This document shows positions 33,332 to 44,384 of a stretch of DNA of 64,000 nt, in pieces. Origin of the DNA: Codonopsis lanceolata (Eukaryota; Streptophyta; Magnoliopsida; Asterales; Campanulaceae); NCBI GenBank assembly GCA_013146195.2, contig CM028377.1, forward strand, positions 102,329,547-102,393,546, read 5' to 3'. Numbering within the stretch: the first letter of the stretch is position 1; each line of letters starts with the position of its first letter. Below the pieces are notes generated by a model. The model did no database searches, was not told where the DNA came from, and saw only the letters and a program-made list of their open reading frames with translations. Made by a program: the position numbers and the translations under genes.

Positions 33332-36128
33332 CTACCACGACCTTTCCCTTTTTCCTTTGTTTGCTATGTCAGCTGCTTCTCTTTCTCTTCGTTGTCGTTC
33401 GAGTTCTTCAACTCTTCTGGTATATTCATCATCGGTAGAGGTTGGAGGTCTGGTGGAGTGAGAACGGTAGTCGATTTCTTCACGAAGTCTGTTGTTATCA
33501 TCCATCAGAGTTCGGTTCATAGATCGTAGTTGTCTCTCCTCCGTGATGGCCAGATCACGATCACGCTCGGCATTGATTTTATCATGGGATGCGTTGAGAG
33601 CGATATCGTTGAGTTGCAGAACAGGAGGGCGTCCGTGACCCAGATGAAGAGTGATGCTATGGAAGAGCTGCCAGAAGAGAGTAGAGCATAGCCTAACGTA
33701 TTCTTGGCGTTGAGCTTCCATGTTGATTTTCAGGTCAGTGGACTCGTGCCGCATTTCTCCAAACTTGGTCCACACATCCTCTTGAAATTGGCGGAGGATG
33801 GCGGCATTCCTGTTGGTAGCCTTGGACGTTGCAGTTGCAAGTTCAACAGCAACTGTGGAGATACTGGTAAGTTCTCCCAGTCTGTTGTAGATGGCGTCTA
33901 GGCGGCTGAGAATTTCTGAATTGACTGGGTGGGATGGAGAAGGGTCGAGACCAATGTGAATGTGCTCAATGCTGGTAGACGAGGTGGCGTCGGCAGAGGT
34001 GGCAAGCCGAAAGGGCTGCTGGAGAGGTGTAGTGGCTGAGTTGGAGGAAGAAGAGTTGCGTGAAGGAAAGGTATGAGTGGAACATGAGTTTGACTGTGGG
34101 GGTGAGGGAGGAGGGGTTGGGGGTATTTCGATATCTGTGTTCGAATGAACACATATATCGGAAGGGTTGGGTAGGGGTTCAGTTGAGAACCAGAAGGAAT
34201 GGGGAGGATAAGAAATGTCTTCTGGTCTCAAAGGAGTAGGTTTTGGTTGAGGGGGAGGGGTAGGTTTGGAAAAAAGTTCTGTTACCGACGAAAGTTCAAA
34301 GATGAACTTCGTGGCAACAGAGGATAGGATGGGTGGAAACCAGGGGGTTAGGATCATGGGAATAGGTTGGCTTGGTTCTGAGGGTGTGGTCTGGTTTCGT
34401 TTGTATGGTGTAGTTGGGTTGGTAGGATGTCGAGGGGGTGAAGATGGGGTAGAAGGGTTTGGTGAGTAGTTGAAAGGGGAAGGAGGGGCTGGAGAGGGTG
34501 ATCTGGTAGGCTCCTCCTGAGTTTGTGGCTCCTCTTGAGGGATAGGCTCCTCCGGAGGGGTTGATTCCTTTTGAGTAGATGACTCAAAAGGGTTGGTTTG
34601 AGAAGGGGTATAAGGTTGGGTGCCAGCAGACTTCCTTCACTGCCTCAACGGCTGGATAGGAGATCTAGTAGCTTCATTGGCAAAGATGACAGGGTCTGCT
34701 GGTGGCTTGGTCGGTAGACATTTATGTAGCCGTCTACGTTTAGGCTTAGGTGAAGGAGAGGGTTGGTCAGAAGAAGGTTTTCATTTGGGTGTTTGAGATG
34801 GCTGGGAGTGGAGGTTGTTGGTTCAGGGTTAGATGGCTGGGGAGAGGATGTTTGTCCGGCAGAAGGCAGCGCACTTGTCACGCCTCGGCCTTCGCCTCGC
34901 CGAATCCATTTGGCCTGAAGCTCATCTATTTCCACTTCCTGCCTTGCATTCTCAGCTACATTAGCTTTTGTCTTGGCGAATATGTCAGCCAAGACTTCCG
35001 TTTCATTTGGCGAGAAACCAATCGTCTTCTTTACCTTGGTGACCTTAGCCCGTTTGAGAATGTGTTTTGATTCCTCGGCTAGGTCTTTGGCCTCTTGATA
35101 GATATCACGACCAGCGGTAGAGGTTACCTTTTTGAATCTGTCCATGGCTGCATCTGACAAGAAGCACGGCAAAGATCATACGCGTCCATGTCGAATCGCG
35201 TCACCATCATTGGAGTGGGCTTGGTTATCTTTGCAGCAGCAATGCCTGGAAGCCCTCTTTGCTGCATTCGTTTGTTCTTCCACTCAATGTATTTGTTGAA
35301 GTAGGTGTCCGTTAGCTGTCTGTCTTTGGACACTTTGGTTAGCTCTCTTTTGTGAACGGCAGACTTGATCTTTGGCGTGTCCCTGAGCAGGGTGTTGATT
35401 AGCCTGACAAAGGGCCTTTTGTTGGTAGGGTTGTCCTTCACATAAGATATGTATTTGCAAAGCTCGTTGAAGATGATGGCTCCATAGTTGAGACGAGACT
35501 TCTGGTGAATGGCGCTTGAGAGGTTGAGCTGTTGGGCGGTGAACATATCATGGGCCCCGTTCTTGAACAACAAACCTTTGTCCAAATAGATGGCTAGAAC
35601 AAGAACGTCCAAGGAAAGACGTTCCTCATCATTTTGCCTTGAGGTTCCCTTGGAGTGTTGGTTCCCCTCATTGCTTCCCAGGCTTGGTCAGCCTCAGCAA
35701 TGGAAAGTTCCATGTCTCCGCCATAGTGAACGCCGATGACCTTAGATATCACTTGGTAGACAGGGAGAAGGGAAAACCACGAATCCATCCACGGATGACT
35801 GATGGAGTTTTCGGGTTGATTTCCATTCACTGGTAGAACTCTTCAGCGAGAAGGATGATGTAGTCTTCATCATGGAGACAGAAGAGTGGGAGAACCCCAG
35901 ACTCGTTCATGTCATCACACATCTTGGCTCTGGCAGCAAATGTGCGAACCGTCTGTAGGTCAATGCACATGCCGAGCAGAAACATCTTGGGTTCCAGAGG
36001 CTGAATGATATCGTGAGCATTGGATAGAGAGGAAACCCGTGGACGTTGACGAGGAGGCTAGGGTGAATGACGCTTTCTGGGTCAAGCACCTTCGTCTTGT
36101 CGGTTTTAGATTTTGCAGATGATTTCAC
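33332..36128 (-). pseudogene. Envelope-like ORF of a Sirevirus-type copia element, broken
   Basis: Five overlapping minus-strand frames (36128-35907, 35830-35594, 35612-35124, 35172-34645, 34357-33332) form one former protein of roughly 900 residues located after pol. The N-terminal half has no known enzymatic motif. The middle is lysine-rich. It is followed by a long proline/serine/threonine-rich stretch and a C-terminal 340-residue part with two predicted coiled coils. A third ORF downstream of pol with proline-rich and coiled-coil parts is characteristic of Sireviruses such as SIRE1, where it is called envelope-like. Its function is unproven. Several frameshifts and stops show it is dead. 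The family assignment is inferred from position and composition. Confidence 0.6.
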
Positions 36129-36882
36129 CTACAAAAGATATTTTTAAGAATTAGGGCTTTTCTCAAGACAGAACAAACAATCAAAGATTTCATTTTTAGG
36201 AAATAAATTTTAGACAGAAAAATTTGAAACCCTTGAATGTTTGGAGAGTTAAAGACAGAGAAAACTGTTAGTTTCAAGGTTTTGAAAAATGAGTATCCAA
36301 TGTATAGAGAAAACTGTTAGTTTCAAGGTTTTGAAATGAACAATAATGGCGGAAACCATCAAGATACGCAAAGCATCTTTTCGAATTCCTTAACAATATA
36401 ACTCAAAAGAAGAAATTTTAAGCGTAAATTAAAGAAGAGTTTCCTAATGAGTGTCAAAAATCTCACCATTGTTGCTTGAACGGAAGAAGAATCAAAGAAT
36501 AATTGGTGAAGAGAGGGAGTAGTTCGCAGAGAGGAGAGGAGGGTTTGAGTAGAGAGAGAAATATTAGAGAGAGGGTTTGTAAAAGTTTTGAAAGAGGCGG
36601 TTCAAAGTCTATTTAAAGAACGAGAAAAGTTATTTTAGCGGAAAAATGCCTTAGATAATTGACATGTGTCTATCAAAAGGCTTTTAACTAAAGATATTTT
36701 AGAACTTAACAAACAAATGACTTTTAACCCCTTTGCCTTTTTAGAAAACCTTTTACCCTCTAAAAGACTTAAGCAGTTTGAAGTACTAACCTGGATTTAG
36801 AGTGATTGAACTATATCAAGAGCAAAATTAGTAATAATTAAGTCTACCGATATGAAAGAAAACTTAAAACTTAAAAACAAAT
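36129..36882. other. Spacer between copia pol and the envelope-like ORF
   Basis: AT-rich with a local duplication of GAGAAAACTGTTAGTTTCAAGG near 36250-36335 and a GAGAG-rich patch near 36520-36580. Such a spacer between pol and the third ORF is usual in Sireviruses. No ORF. Confidence 0.5.
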
Positions 36883-38975
36883 TTAAGCAGTAGGATCAAT
36901 CATACCAAGATTTCTCCTTAAATAAGCAAACCTGGTAGCATCCAGTGGCTTGGTGAGAATATCAGCCAATTGATGTTCAGTTGGAACGTATTCCAGACTG
37001 ATGTTACCATTTTCCACATGATCTTTGAGGAAGTGATAATGGATATCAATGTGCTTTGTCTTTGAGTGCATCACTAGATTATTTGAGACTGAAATTGCGA
37101 TGTGTTATCACACATGATGAGACAATTTGCAGTCATTATGTTGTAGTCCACGAGTTGCTGCTTCATCCAAAGTAGTTGAGAGCAACATCTGCTGGCAACA
37201 ATGTATTCTGCCTCAGTGGTAGAGTTTGCAACTGATCCTTGCTTCTTGCATGACCATGAGACAAGTCTATTTCCAAGAAATTGACAAGTTCCACTGGTGC
37301 TTCTTCTGCTAACTTTGCAAGCTGCATAGTCTGCATCTGAGTATCCAACTAGATCAAAGTTGTTCCGTTTTGAATACCAGATACCTATATTTGTAGTGGT
37401 TGAAACATATCTGATGATACGTTTAGTAGCAAGCAAATGTGATTCCTTTGGATTTGTTTGAAATCTAGCACAAACACAAACAACAAACATTATATCAGGT
37501 CTACTGGCAGTAAGGTAAAGAAGTGAACCTATGATTCCTCGATACTTGGTCACGTTCTCTTGCTTTCCCTTCTCATCTTTGTCAAGATGGCAGTCGGTAG
37601 ACATTGAAGTCTCGAATCCTTTAGCTGAATCAAGACCAAATTTCTTGATAAGTTCCTTTGCATATTTGGTTTGGCTGATGAAGATTCCGTCTGATGTTTG
37701 TTGAATCTGAAGTCCTAGAAAGTAGGTGAGCTCTCCCATCATGCTCATCTCGAACTTGCTTTGTATCAGCTTCTCGAATCTCTTGCACATGCTTTGATTT
37801 GTTGATCCAAAGATGATGTCGTCCACATAGATTTGTACTAGAAGAGAATGACCATTGTGCTTGAGGATGAACAGAGTTGTGTCTATTCTTCCTCTCACAA
37901 ATCCTTGTTCAATTAAGAATTTGGATAGAGTTTCATACCAAGCTCTGGGAGCTTGTTTAAGGCCATAGAGTGCTTTCTTGAGTCGGTATACATGATCCTG
38001 CTTATCTTGGATGACAAAACCTGGAGGTTGTTCAACGTAAACCGTTTCTTGAAGATCACCATTGAGAAAGACACTATTTACATCCATCTGATATACTTTG
38101 AAGTCCATGAACGACACATAGGCTAGAAAGAGTGTGATTGCCTCCAATCTAGCAACATGAGAAAATGTTTCATCGAAGTCAATTCCTTCTTCCTGTCGGT
38201 AGCCTTGAGTAACCAATCTAGCTTTGTTTCTGGTGACGTTTCCATCTTCATCTCTCTTCTTCTGGAATACCCACTTGGTGCCTATTACTGGATGGCCAGT
38301 AGGTCTTTGAACTAAGCTCCACACTTTGCATCTTTCAAACTGGTTCAGCTCTTCTTGCATATCTTCAATCCAATAATAATCTTTGATGGCTTCATCAATC
38401 TTCTTTGGCTCAATTTCAGACACGAATGCGAATGCAAACATAGTCTCATTTCGAACTCTATTTCTCGTACGAACTCCTGAGTTGAGATCACCAATGATTT
38501 GAGAGATGTGGTGATCTCTAGTTTCAATAATAGCCGGAGGAAGGTCACTTCTGGTGAGTTCTTCCCTTAAAGATTCTGGAGAGGGTAGAGAAAGAGATTC
38601 AACAAAATCAAGTTTTGGAGAGATAGGATCTTCAAGACCTTCATTTTCTGGTGAACAAGAAGGGTGAGTGATCTACAAAGGTGTTTGGGGTAGAACAGAA
38701 GAGATGGGATCAAGATCAACAGAAGGGTTGGAAAAGGTACCAGCAGAGTTGAAGTCTGCCGGTGCTGCATTAGCAGAAGTAGAAGAGTCTGCAGTTGGAG
38801 AATTCTGAGGTGAAGAAGAAGTAGTATCTTTATTTGTACATGTCTCAACATCATCAGAATCATCAGTAACATTTGGAGCCACTCATGGCTCTAATAAATC
38901 ATATTCATCAAAAGTAACATGCACAGATTCTAAGATTTTAAAAGAAATTTTATTAAATATACGAAATGGTGGTCT
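36883..38975 (-). pseudogene. Ty1/copia pol: integrase end, reverse transcriptase, RNase H
   Basis: Read on the minus strand: the integrase C-terminal word FRIFNKISFKILESVHVTFD, then a serine/proline-rich linker and SQIIGDLNSGVRTR. A 455-codon frame (38441-37074) holds the reverse transcriptase with WVFQKKRDEDGNVTRNKARL, the catalytic QMDVNSVFLNG and YVDD at residues 205-208, then RNase H (DADYAACKVSRRSTSG, TEAEYIVA). A one-base loss near 37100 shifts RNase H; the frame resumes at 37074-36883 with SKTKHIDIHYHFL and ends EHQLADILTKPLD. Stops at about 38880 and 38672 also break it. Gag, protease and most of integrase are missing on the right, where gypsy sequence begins abruptly. Sequence style fits the Sirevirus lineage. 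Confidence 0.9.
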
Positions 38976-39723
38976 AGCAGCGTTCATGCTCATCTCTTCG
39001 GCTCCGTCCGCTGGCAGGCTGTGACTCAGCGACCATACTAGGCTCTCTGGCACGGCGTCTATCTCGTCCCCACCTTTCCTCGTGGATTTCAACCACACGA
39101 GTTCCTTGATTATGGCTGCCACCACTTTCTGCTCGATTTCGAGCTGATGCTTGATCAATAGCCAAAGGGGGTCTGTGTGGGGCATGGTCGCCAACACTAG
39201 GCACCCTTTCCACCATTTGCGGAATACTCACTACGGGCACGACTGTAATTAACTTTTCCTCTATGTGAACTGGTGGCTGACCCAACGCGGCCAATTGTTG
39301 GTTCAGTATGAACATCCTGTTCAGATACTGAGCCTGATTGCGAAGAGCCTGAGCCTATGCTTGCTCATTCAACGGGACAGGCTCTGCCACCAGGTTAAGT
39401 CGAGCAGCCTCTCGACGTTGATTCAATTGATCACGTAATTCAACCGAATTGACCCTTTGTTGCTGCAATTGATTTCTCAAATCGAGCTAAGGTGGATCAT
39501 TCACTGGGATGAAACCAGCCTCGCCTATTGGTGTATGTTGAGCTGTTGCCTGGGATCTGGTCGTTACCCCGCCTATTGGAGGGAGCCCATTCCTTGGAAA
39601 CTGATCGGGCTGAGGAACCCACTCAGGTCGGTTATTGGTAGGTGGCCAATCTTTTTGATGCACAGACACATCCCTACCAACATTTTCGCTTGCTCCAACA
39701 TGTCCCTTACCTTTCTTAGCCAT
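38976..39723 (-). pseudogene. Ty3/gypsy gag N-terminal region
   Basis: The minus frame from the ATG at 39723 (MAKKGKGHVG) runs through VTTRSQATAQ, then arginine/glutamine-rich sequence with LRDQLNQRREAARLN, then NRMFILNQQLAALGQPP and ends in RRDEHER. The charged, low-complexity N terminus and the TRSQ word are usual in plant gypsy gag. Two in-frame TAG stops (near 39490 and 39357) and the abrupt change into copia integrase near 38975 show it is a broken fragment. The gag core domain is not present. Confidence 0.65.
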
Positions 39724-40377
39724 GCTAAAAAGTTTTCGATGAAATGAATTGAAGATTTTCTTTCCCGGCAACGGAACCAAACTGATGCTATACAATTTAG
39801 TCTTGGGACATTCCTTGCGGTTTGTATGATATCTGGGCTTATGTGAAGGTATGATCTTGTAGAAACCTGTCAAAAGAAGAACACCTTAGAAGGAATGCAA
39901 GGCAGGGCCTCGCGAAACCCCTCAGGCGTGAGAATAAATATTAAGCTTGTTGAAAGTAAAATAACAGCGTTTCGGTGCGTAAAAGTCAGCGTACCTTTGA
40001 AATGAAGTATTGCCAAGTATATATAGCCTTTTTGGGAGTGAAATCCGGGCTGAGTCATTACTATGGTGAGATCATAGGCCTTTATGACCATAAATGCGGG
40101 TTGACCACGTAATTGACGGAGCCATGACTTAAATCTCGGGCTCCAGGGTTATCTTGACAGTTAGGCTTGGAATGCATAACTGTCTTATTCGAGCAGCCTT
40201 GCTCCCTGCTCGATCAGATTGGTAGGAGGATTCCTGCTCGATAGATATGTAGGATGTTCTCCCCGGGTTATCCTGCTCAGGTGACCTTTTTCCTGGTCTC
40301 TATCTTCCATGTGCTTATCACGTGAGGGCACATGTGCCCAGCTCGTGACCAAGATTTGGGCCGCGCTCATCAAGACA
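39724..40377 (-). mobile_element. Gypsy leader and LTR-like sequence
   Basis: Lies directly upstream of the gypsy gag on the minus strand. It contains TATATATA (about 40015-40023, minus) and GC-rich words typical of an LTR promoter region. The left part is leader. No second LTR copy is in the window, so boundaries are approximate. The ORFs at 39870-40373 are not supported. Confidence 0.45.
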
Positions 40378-40551
40378 AATCCTATTTTACCCGACCTGCT
40401 GTGTATTTGTGGGTTGAGTTATGAGATAGTGAGACTCCGTCTTACGAATTAAGATCCGTAAAACGGTCTTATATGAGACCTTCTCTAACCTAAATTTTTG
40501 GATTCAGTTTGGATTTTACTTGGATTTCATTCGACTCTCATTTAAGTATTA

Positions 40552-40808
40552 CTCCCTCCGTCCCTAAATTATCGTCCTAGTTGACCTGGCGCACGGATTA
40601 AGAAAAAACAATTGACTTGATTATTTATATTTGTTTAATGTGTAGCTTTCTTTAAAGCTCATGAGTATGTGACACATAATTAAAGTATAGTGAAAAAATA
40701 AGGGTAAAGTGGTAAAAATGATGTTTAAAAAAGTAAGTTTCAAACTGGGTAATTATTTTGGGATAGACGAAAAAGGAAAGGAGGACGATAATTTAGGGAC
40801 GGAGGGAG
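40552..40808. mobile_element. Stowaway-like MITE, best-preserved copy
   Basis: TA-flanked, 257 bp, ends CTCCCTCCGTCCCTAAATTA and TAATTTAGGGACGGAGGGAG, a perfect 20-base inverted repeat. It is the least decayed of the copies in this window and so probably the youngest. Confidence 0.92.
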
Positions 40809-41125
40809 TATTTAAGTATTGAATAAAAATAATATTAATGTATCTTTTACTCAATCAAAGGTCTAATAAAGATGAAAAATCTTGTTAAGTATGCAAAAGA
40901 ATTTATATCTAATATAAATAGTAATAATTAATGAATATAAGCTAAATATAAATAACCTTTCTATGTATAGTATTACTATATTTTTTATATTTGATCGGAT
41001 TGAGTTGTTAACAAATCGAAACACTTTACTCTAAATCCGATTTATTAATATTTGAGAGTATCACATTTAGATCACATTTGATTAATCAGATTGAAAAACT
41101 TAACTCGTGTTTTAAAAAGCCTCAC

Positions 41126-41300
41126 GGGCTTAGCTCAGTTGGTTAAGAGCTAATAGATTTGGATACAAGACCAACGATCGAGTCCTAGCAACCGCAGTGT
41201 AGCGGTTTCATCCTCTTGTGGGGGTGGCTCCTTGTAGATACTAGGCACGAATCCTCCTAACTACTTAATCACTGAGTCACCGTGATTTTTCCTCTCACAT
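41126..41300 (+). mobile_element. tRNA-derived SINE (or tRNA pseudogene)
   Basis: GGGCTTAGCTCAGTTGGTTA is an almost perfect tRNA 5' end with the A box. GATCGAGTCC at 41176-41185 is a B-box-like word at about the right distance. The 3' side of a tRNA acceptor stem is missing and the sequence continues into TCCTCTTGTGGGGGTGGCTC, which fits a SINE body. Not a functional tRNA. Confidence 0.7.
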
Positions 41301-42660
41301 TCTCACGAGGGTGGGATGTGGGGGGCTATGGGGGGAGAGTTTCCCATTTTGGATACGGGTATGGATAAAAATCCGATTCACGGATAGGATAGGCTTGGTT
41401 CATGGCACTGGCACCGTAAGCTTATGTTTCCAAGAAAGACTTGTCTGCAATATAACTTCCGTGATTGGAAATGGCAGCCAAATTTAAGAATAAATATAGT
41501 GTTGACATGTTTTCAATATACACACATACGTGCGCCAATTCATGTCTATGTAAGTGGGGGAACTTCAAAACAACAGGTACCGGACACAAGATAACGTGGT
41601 TATCTATATTTCAATTAACAGGTATTTGAGTTAGTGTGTAAGAGAAAGACACACATAGAATGCTTGTTATAAAATTTCTTTTAATATGAGTTATAAATTT
41701 TTACGGTCAATAAAATGTGTTATTTCTTTAGTTTTCGGAATGTTATTGTGTAATTTACATTAATACGACTCCTATAAAATCTCAAAAATATATTAATTTA
41801 TTTTCATCATACTCAGTTCATACATTGATCACGCTCATACTATTACCGTGTCATCGACACAGGCACAAGTTTATTTTTATAGAATGCTGCACATCTTCTT
41901 ATTGTTGTGGTTTCGTTTGTTAAGGTATGTGTATTGGTTTCCATTGATTTAATTGCCTTTTTTTTTAAAGCTTTTAGGATTGATTAATTTGGATCAAATG
42001 CATCTTCGTTCGCCTGTTAGATTTTGTATGATAATATGCGGAGGATTCGAGTTTTGTAGATGAAGCAGAAAATTTGGTTTACTGAATATGTTTGAATTTT
42101 CTTTGTCTCATGTTTACAAAATTAACCAAGAACCCCCCAGAAGAAGAAGACTGAGTTTTCGTAATTGAGAAAACAATAGTCTTAAATAGCAATTTGGTCA
42201 CCTTACTTTCCAACTTTTTTCATTAAGATCACTATATTTTTTTTTTAATTTGATGACTATACTTGGCCAGTTCAATCAATAGGGTCACCGGTGGTCATTT
42301 CCGTTAGTTAGATGGACGGAAATGTTTGAAAAGACAAAATGCCACTGACCTTTGGAAGGATGCAGTGCAAGTTCATCACTCCATCCAATTAGTAACCATT
42401 GATGTTTAATATATTTTTAATTTATAATTTTTTTTAAATAAATTACAACTAATTAAAATAAAAATTGATACCCAATTAATATTTCAGATATTTTAAAATT
42501 ATAATTGTTTTAAAAAAATTAAAACACATTTAATTAAAATAGTTCATTCATGCATTTTTATCAAACACTTGTGGAACATCTTTTTAAAACTCACTTTCAA
42601 TAAAGATTTTCTTTATTCAATCACGCAAAATATTGATTTCAAACAAAATCCCAAGAAGTA

Positions 42661-42840
42661 TTACTCAAACTTATAGTGCTTGTCCACCATTTCTGAAACA
42701 TCCCAAGTGCAGCTCATACCCTTGAAGAACTCAACCAAGTCACCGGCACCAAACTCGACACCTTCATCAGACCCTTCAGGGTAAATCTTCCCCTTCCCCT
42801 TCAACATATAGCACGTCTCATAGAATACCAAGTTAAAATA
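42661..42840 (-). pseudogene. Cupin (DUF861/Cupin_3 family) gene fragment
   Basis: The minus frame reads ETCYMLKGKGKIYPEGSD, EGVEFGAGDLVEFFKGMSC, TWDVSEMVDKHYKFE, then stop. This is the C-terminal exon of small plant RmlC-like cupin proteins of the DUF861 type: TCY-LxGK, the G(A)GD turn and the closing TWDV motif. The first part of the gene is missing and one position has phenylalanine where the family usually has proline (EFFKGM for EFPKGM). The frame is still open to its natural stop, so capture is fairly recent. Confidence 0.8.
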
Positions 42841-43045
42841 CAAGAAGAAGAAGTAATGATAGAACAAACTACCACTTTAACACTTCTAATTATAAATCAA
42901 AATATCAAATATGTGATTATAAAAAGCACAAAATTGGGGAATAAAGTAATGATAGAATGGATCGATCTCCTGGAGGAAAGCCCTACGAGCAACATATTTT
43001 AAAAATATTCCTTGAACTACTTTGATTATGGAGTTACTTGATCAA

Positions 43046-43363
43046 ATTGGAGTATTGGAGTCTGCCGCCGTGGCACCTCTTAGTCTTTTTCTACACCTGA
43101 ACTATCTTGCCCTTGCTTCCCTTGTATTTCCCATGGACGACCTTGACTCCTCATCTTTTCGGATCGAAACGGAACGGGCATTGTACTTGGTTCGGAGATC
43201 GGTGGAGAGGGGTGCGCTCATTAGTAGCAGCGCACACTAGACGGGGCGGTGAAGTGAGCCTTACGGCTCTTCTGACGGGAGCTCAATACCCTAGGGTTGT
43301 ACATCATTTTCTTGTCGCTGGAGTTTCTCTCACTGCCGTTGCTGCAGTCTCCAATACTCCAAT
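43046..43363. repeat. Short inverted repeats bracketing the RPL26 fragment
   Basis: ATTGGAGTATTGGAGTCTGC at 43046-43065 and its reverse complement with one mismatch at 43344-43363 enclose the RPL26 pseudogene. They could be a nested small transposon or a rearrangement scar inside the Pack-MULE. Confidence 0.75.
43085..43307 (-). pseudogene. RPL26: 60S ribosomal protein L26 (uL24) pseudogene fragment
   Basis: The minus strand from 43307 reads MMYNPRVLSSRQKSRKAHFT then APSSVR, matching the highly conserved N terminus of plant L26. After VR a frame change occurs (two stops in the first frame). In the shifted frames the words for MSAPLSTDLRTKYN and RKDDE-like and KGKIVQV follow, so about the first 75 residues of the protein are covered. 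The start codon is present, no intron is seen, and the C-terminal half is absent. It is a captured, decayed coding fragment and makes no ribosomal protein. Confidence 0.85.
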
Positions 43364-43600
43364 CTGAAAGATGAAGTTTGAGGTGGGGGCTAAAGTGCAA
43401 AAGACAAAATAGTGTTCAATAGGGGCATTTTCAGGTTTTTTATTTTTTAAAAAATTTTTCAACCAAAAAATTGGATGGAGTGATGAACGTGAAAATAATG
43501 TCAAGTATAGTCACCAAATTAAGTAAAAAAAAGTTGAGTGATCTTAATGAAAAAAGCTGGAAAGTAGGGTGACCAAATTACTATTTAAGCCAAAACAATA

Positions 43601-44297
43601 CAATTTTTTTTTTTGTAATATTCTAACAGTAGTTACAATAAAAATATTTATTTCTTGGTTTTCTTATGAAATAAATATCGAAGTAAAATGTTTTATTTTG
43701 TTAGGTATTTTGGTTCATTTCCATATTATTTTATTTATTGATAAATTCTCAAACGATGGCACGGACAAAAATACTAGTAATAGAACAATACATGAAGGAC
43801 CTAACTCGGATGTCCCATAATTGAAAAAGACACGGACACCTCATGCTAGGGGTGTACATGATTTAAGCCAAAATTACTAATGGAATTGCGTTCTATTGGT
43901 TCTAATATTTTTAAATTGAAATGAACTAAATAAGGATTGGAATTGAATAGAACCATTTGGATTTGGTTCGGTACGATTTGGTTTAATTTGATACCAAAAC
44001 TTGAACTGAACTCCGGTTTTCTTATTTGTGAAACTGAAACCGAAGCGCTTTAATGTAAACCGAACCAAACCGACAAACTTGGTATGATTCGATTTGGTTA
44101 TGTGGTTCCGATATATACCTCTACCTCTACCCTTTTCCATGACCATTGGTATTGATATTTTTGTTGGGTAAAAATGTAATTGCCTCATTTATTAAACTCA
44201 AAGCAAAGGCCACCCTGCCATCACATGTTCAAGTCAACCAATTGTTATCAAGGATTCTTTGATTCATTTCACAATTCCCAACACACACAAAGCATAG
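43601..44297. other. Upstream region of DUF241 gene 3
   Basis: 43850-44100 is rich in AACCGAACCAAACCG and GGTTCGGT words starting with AGGGGTGTACATG, a common plant hAT-like repeat of which only one end is evident. 44206-44230 has the conserved promoter block AAAGGCCACCCTGCCATCACATG shared with gene 2. Confidence 0.5.
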
Positions 44298-44305
44298 TAT
44301 AAATA
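44298..44305 (+). promoter_or_regulatory. TATA box of DUF241 pseudogene 3
   Basis: TATAAATA 87 bases upstream of the ATG, at the same spacing as in genes 1 and 2. Confidence 0.65.
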
Positions 44306-44384
44306 GCAAAACAACACTCGAAGTTAAACATAACTAACACATTTATTTGTCACGGTTATAAACTTAGAAAAAGAACCCAAGAAA

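Larger units (their letters stand above)
40378..42178. other. Intergenic with small repeats
   Basis: 40383-40490 belongs to the AAGACGGTCTTA family (GGTTGAGTTATGAGATAGTG, ATCCGTAAAACGGTC). A Stowaway MITE (40552) and a tRNA-like SINE (41126) are listed separately. The rest, including 41290-42178, is unique AT-rich sequence without coding signals. Confidence 0.5.
42179..43591. mobile_element. Pack-MULE carrying two host gene fragments
   Basis: A 1413-bp element with about 95-bp inverted ends (left GTCTTAAATAGCAATTTGG, right CCAAATTACTATTTAAGCC) extending through the TTTTTTCATTAAGATCAC word on both sides. AAAACAATA lies exactly on both sides (42170-42178, 43592-43600), the nine-base duplication of Mutator elements. 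No transposase is present. Inside are a cupin-gene fragment and an RPL26 pseudogene, both minus strand, which is the defining content of a Pack-MULE. Confidence 0.88.

Noticed and set aside
34266..35070. Glycine/valine-rich ORFs on the plus strand opposite the copia third ORF
   Set aside because: They are the complement of the proline/threonine-rich minus-strand ORF; orientation with pol and PPT supports the minus strand.
41126..41198. Functional tRNA gene
   Set aside because: Has D-arm and T-arm like boxes but no acceptor-stem partner or proper anticodon arm; better explained as a SINE head.
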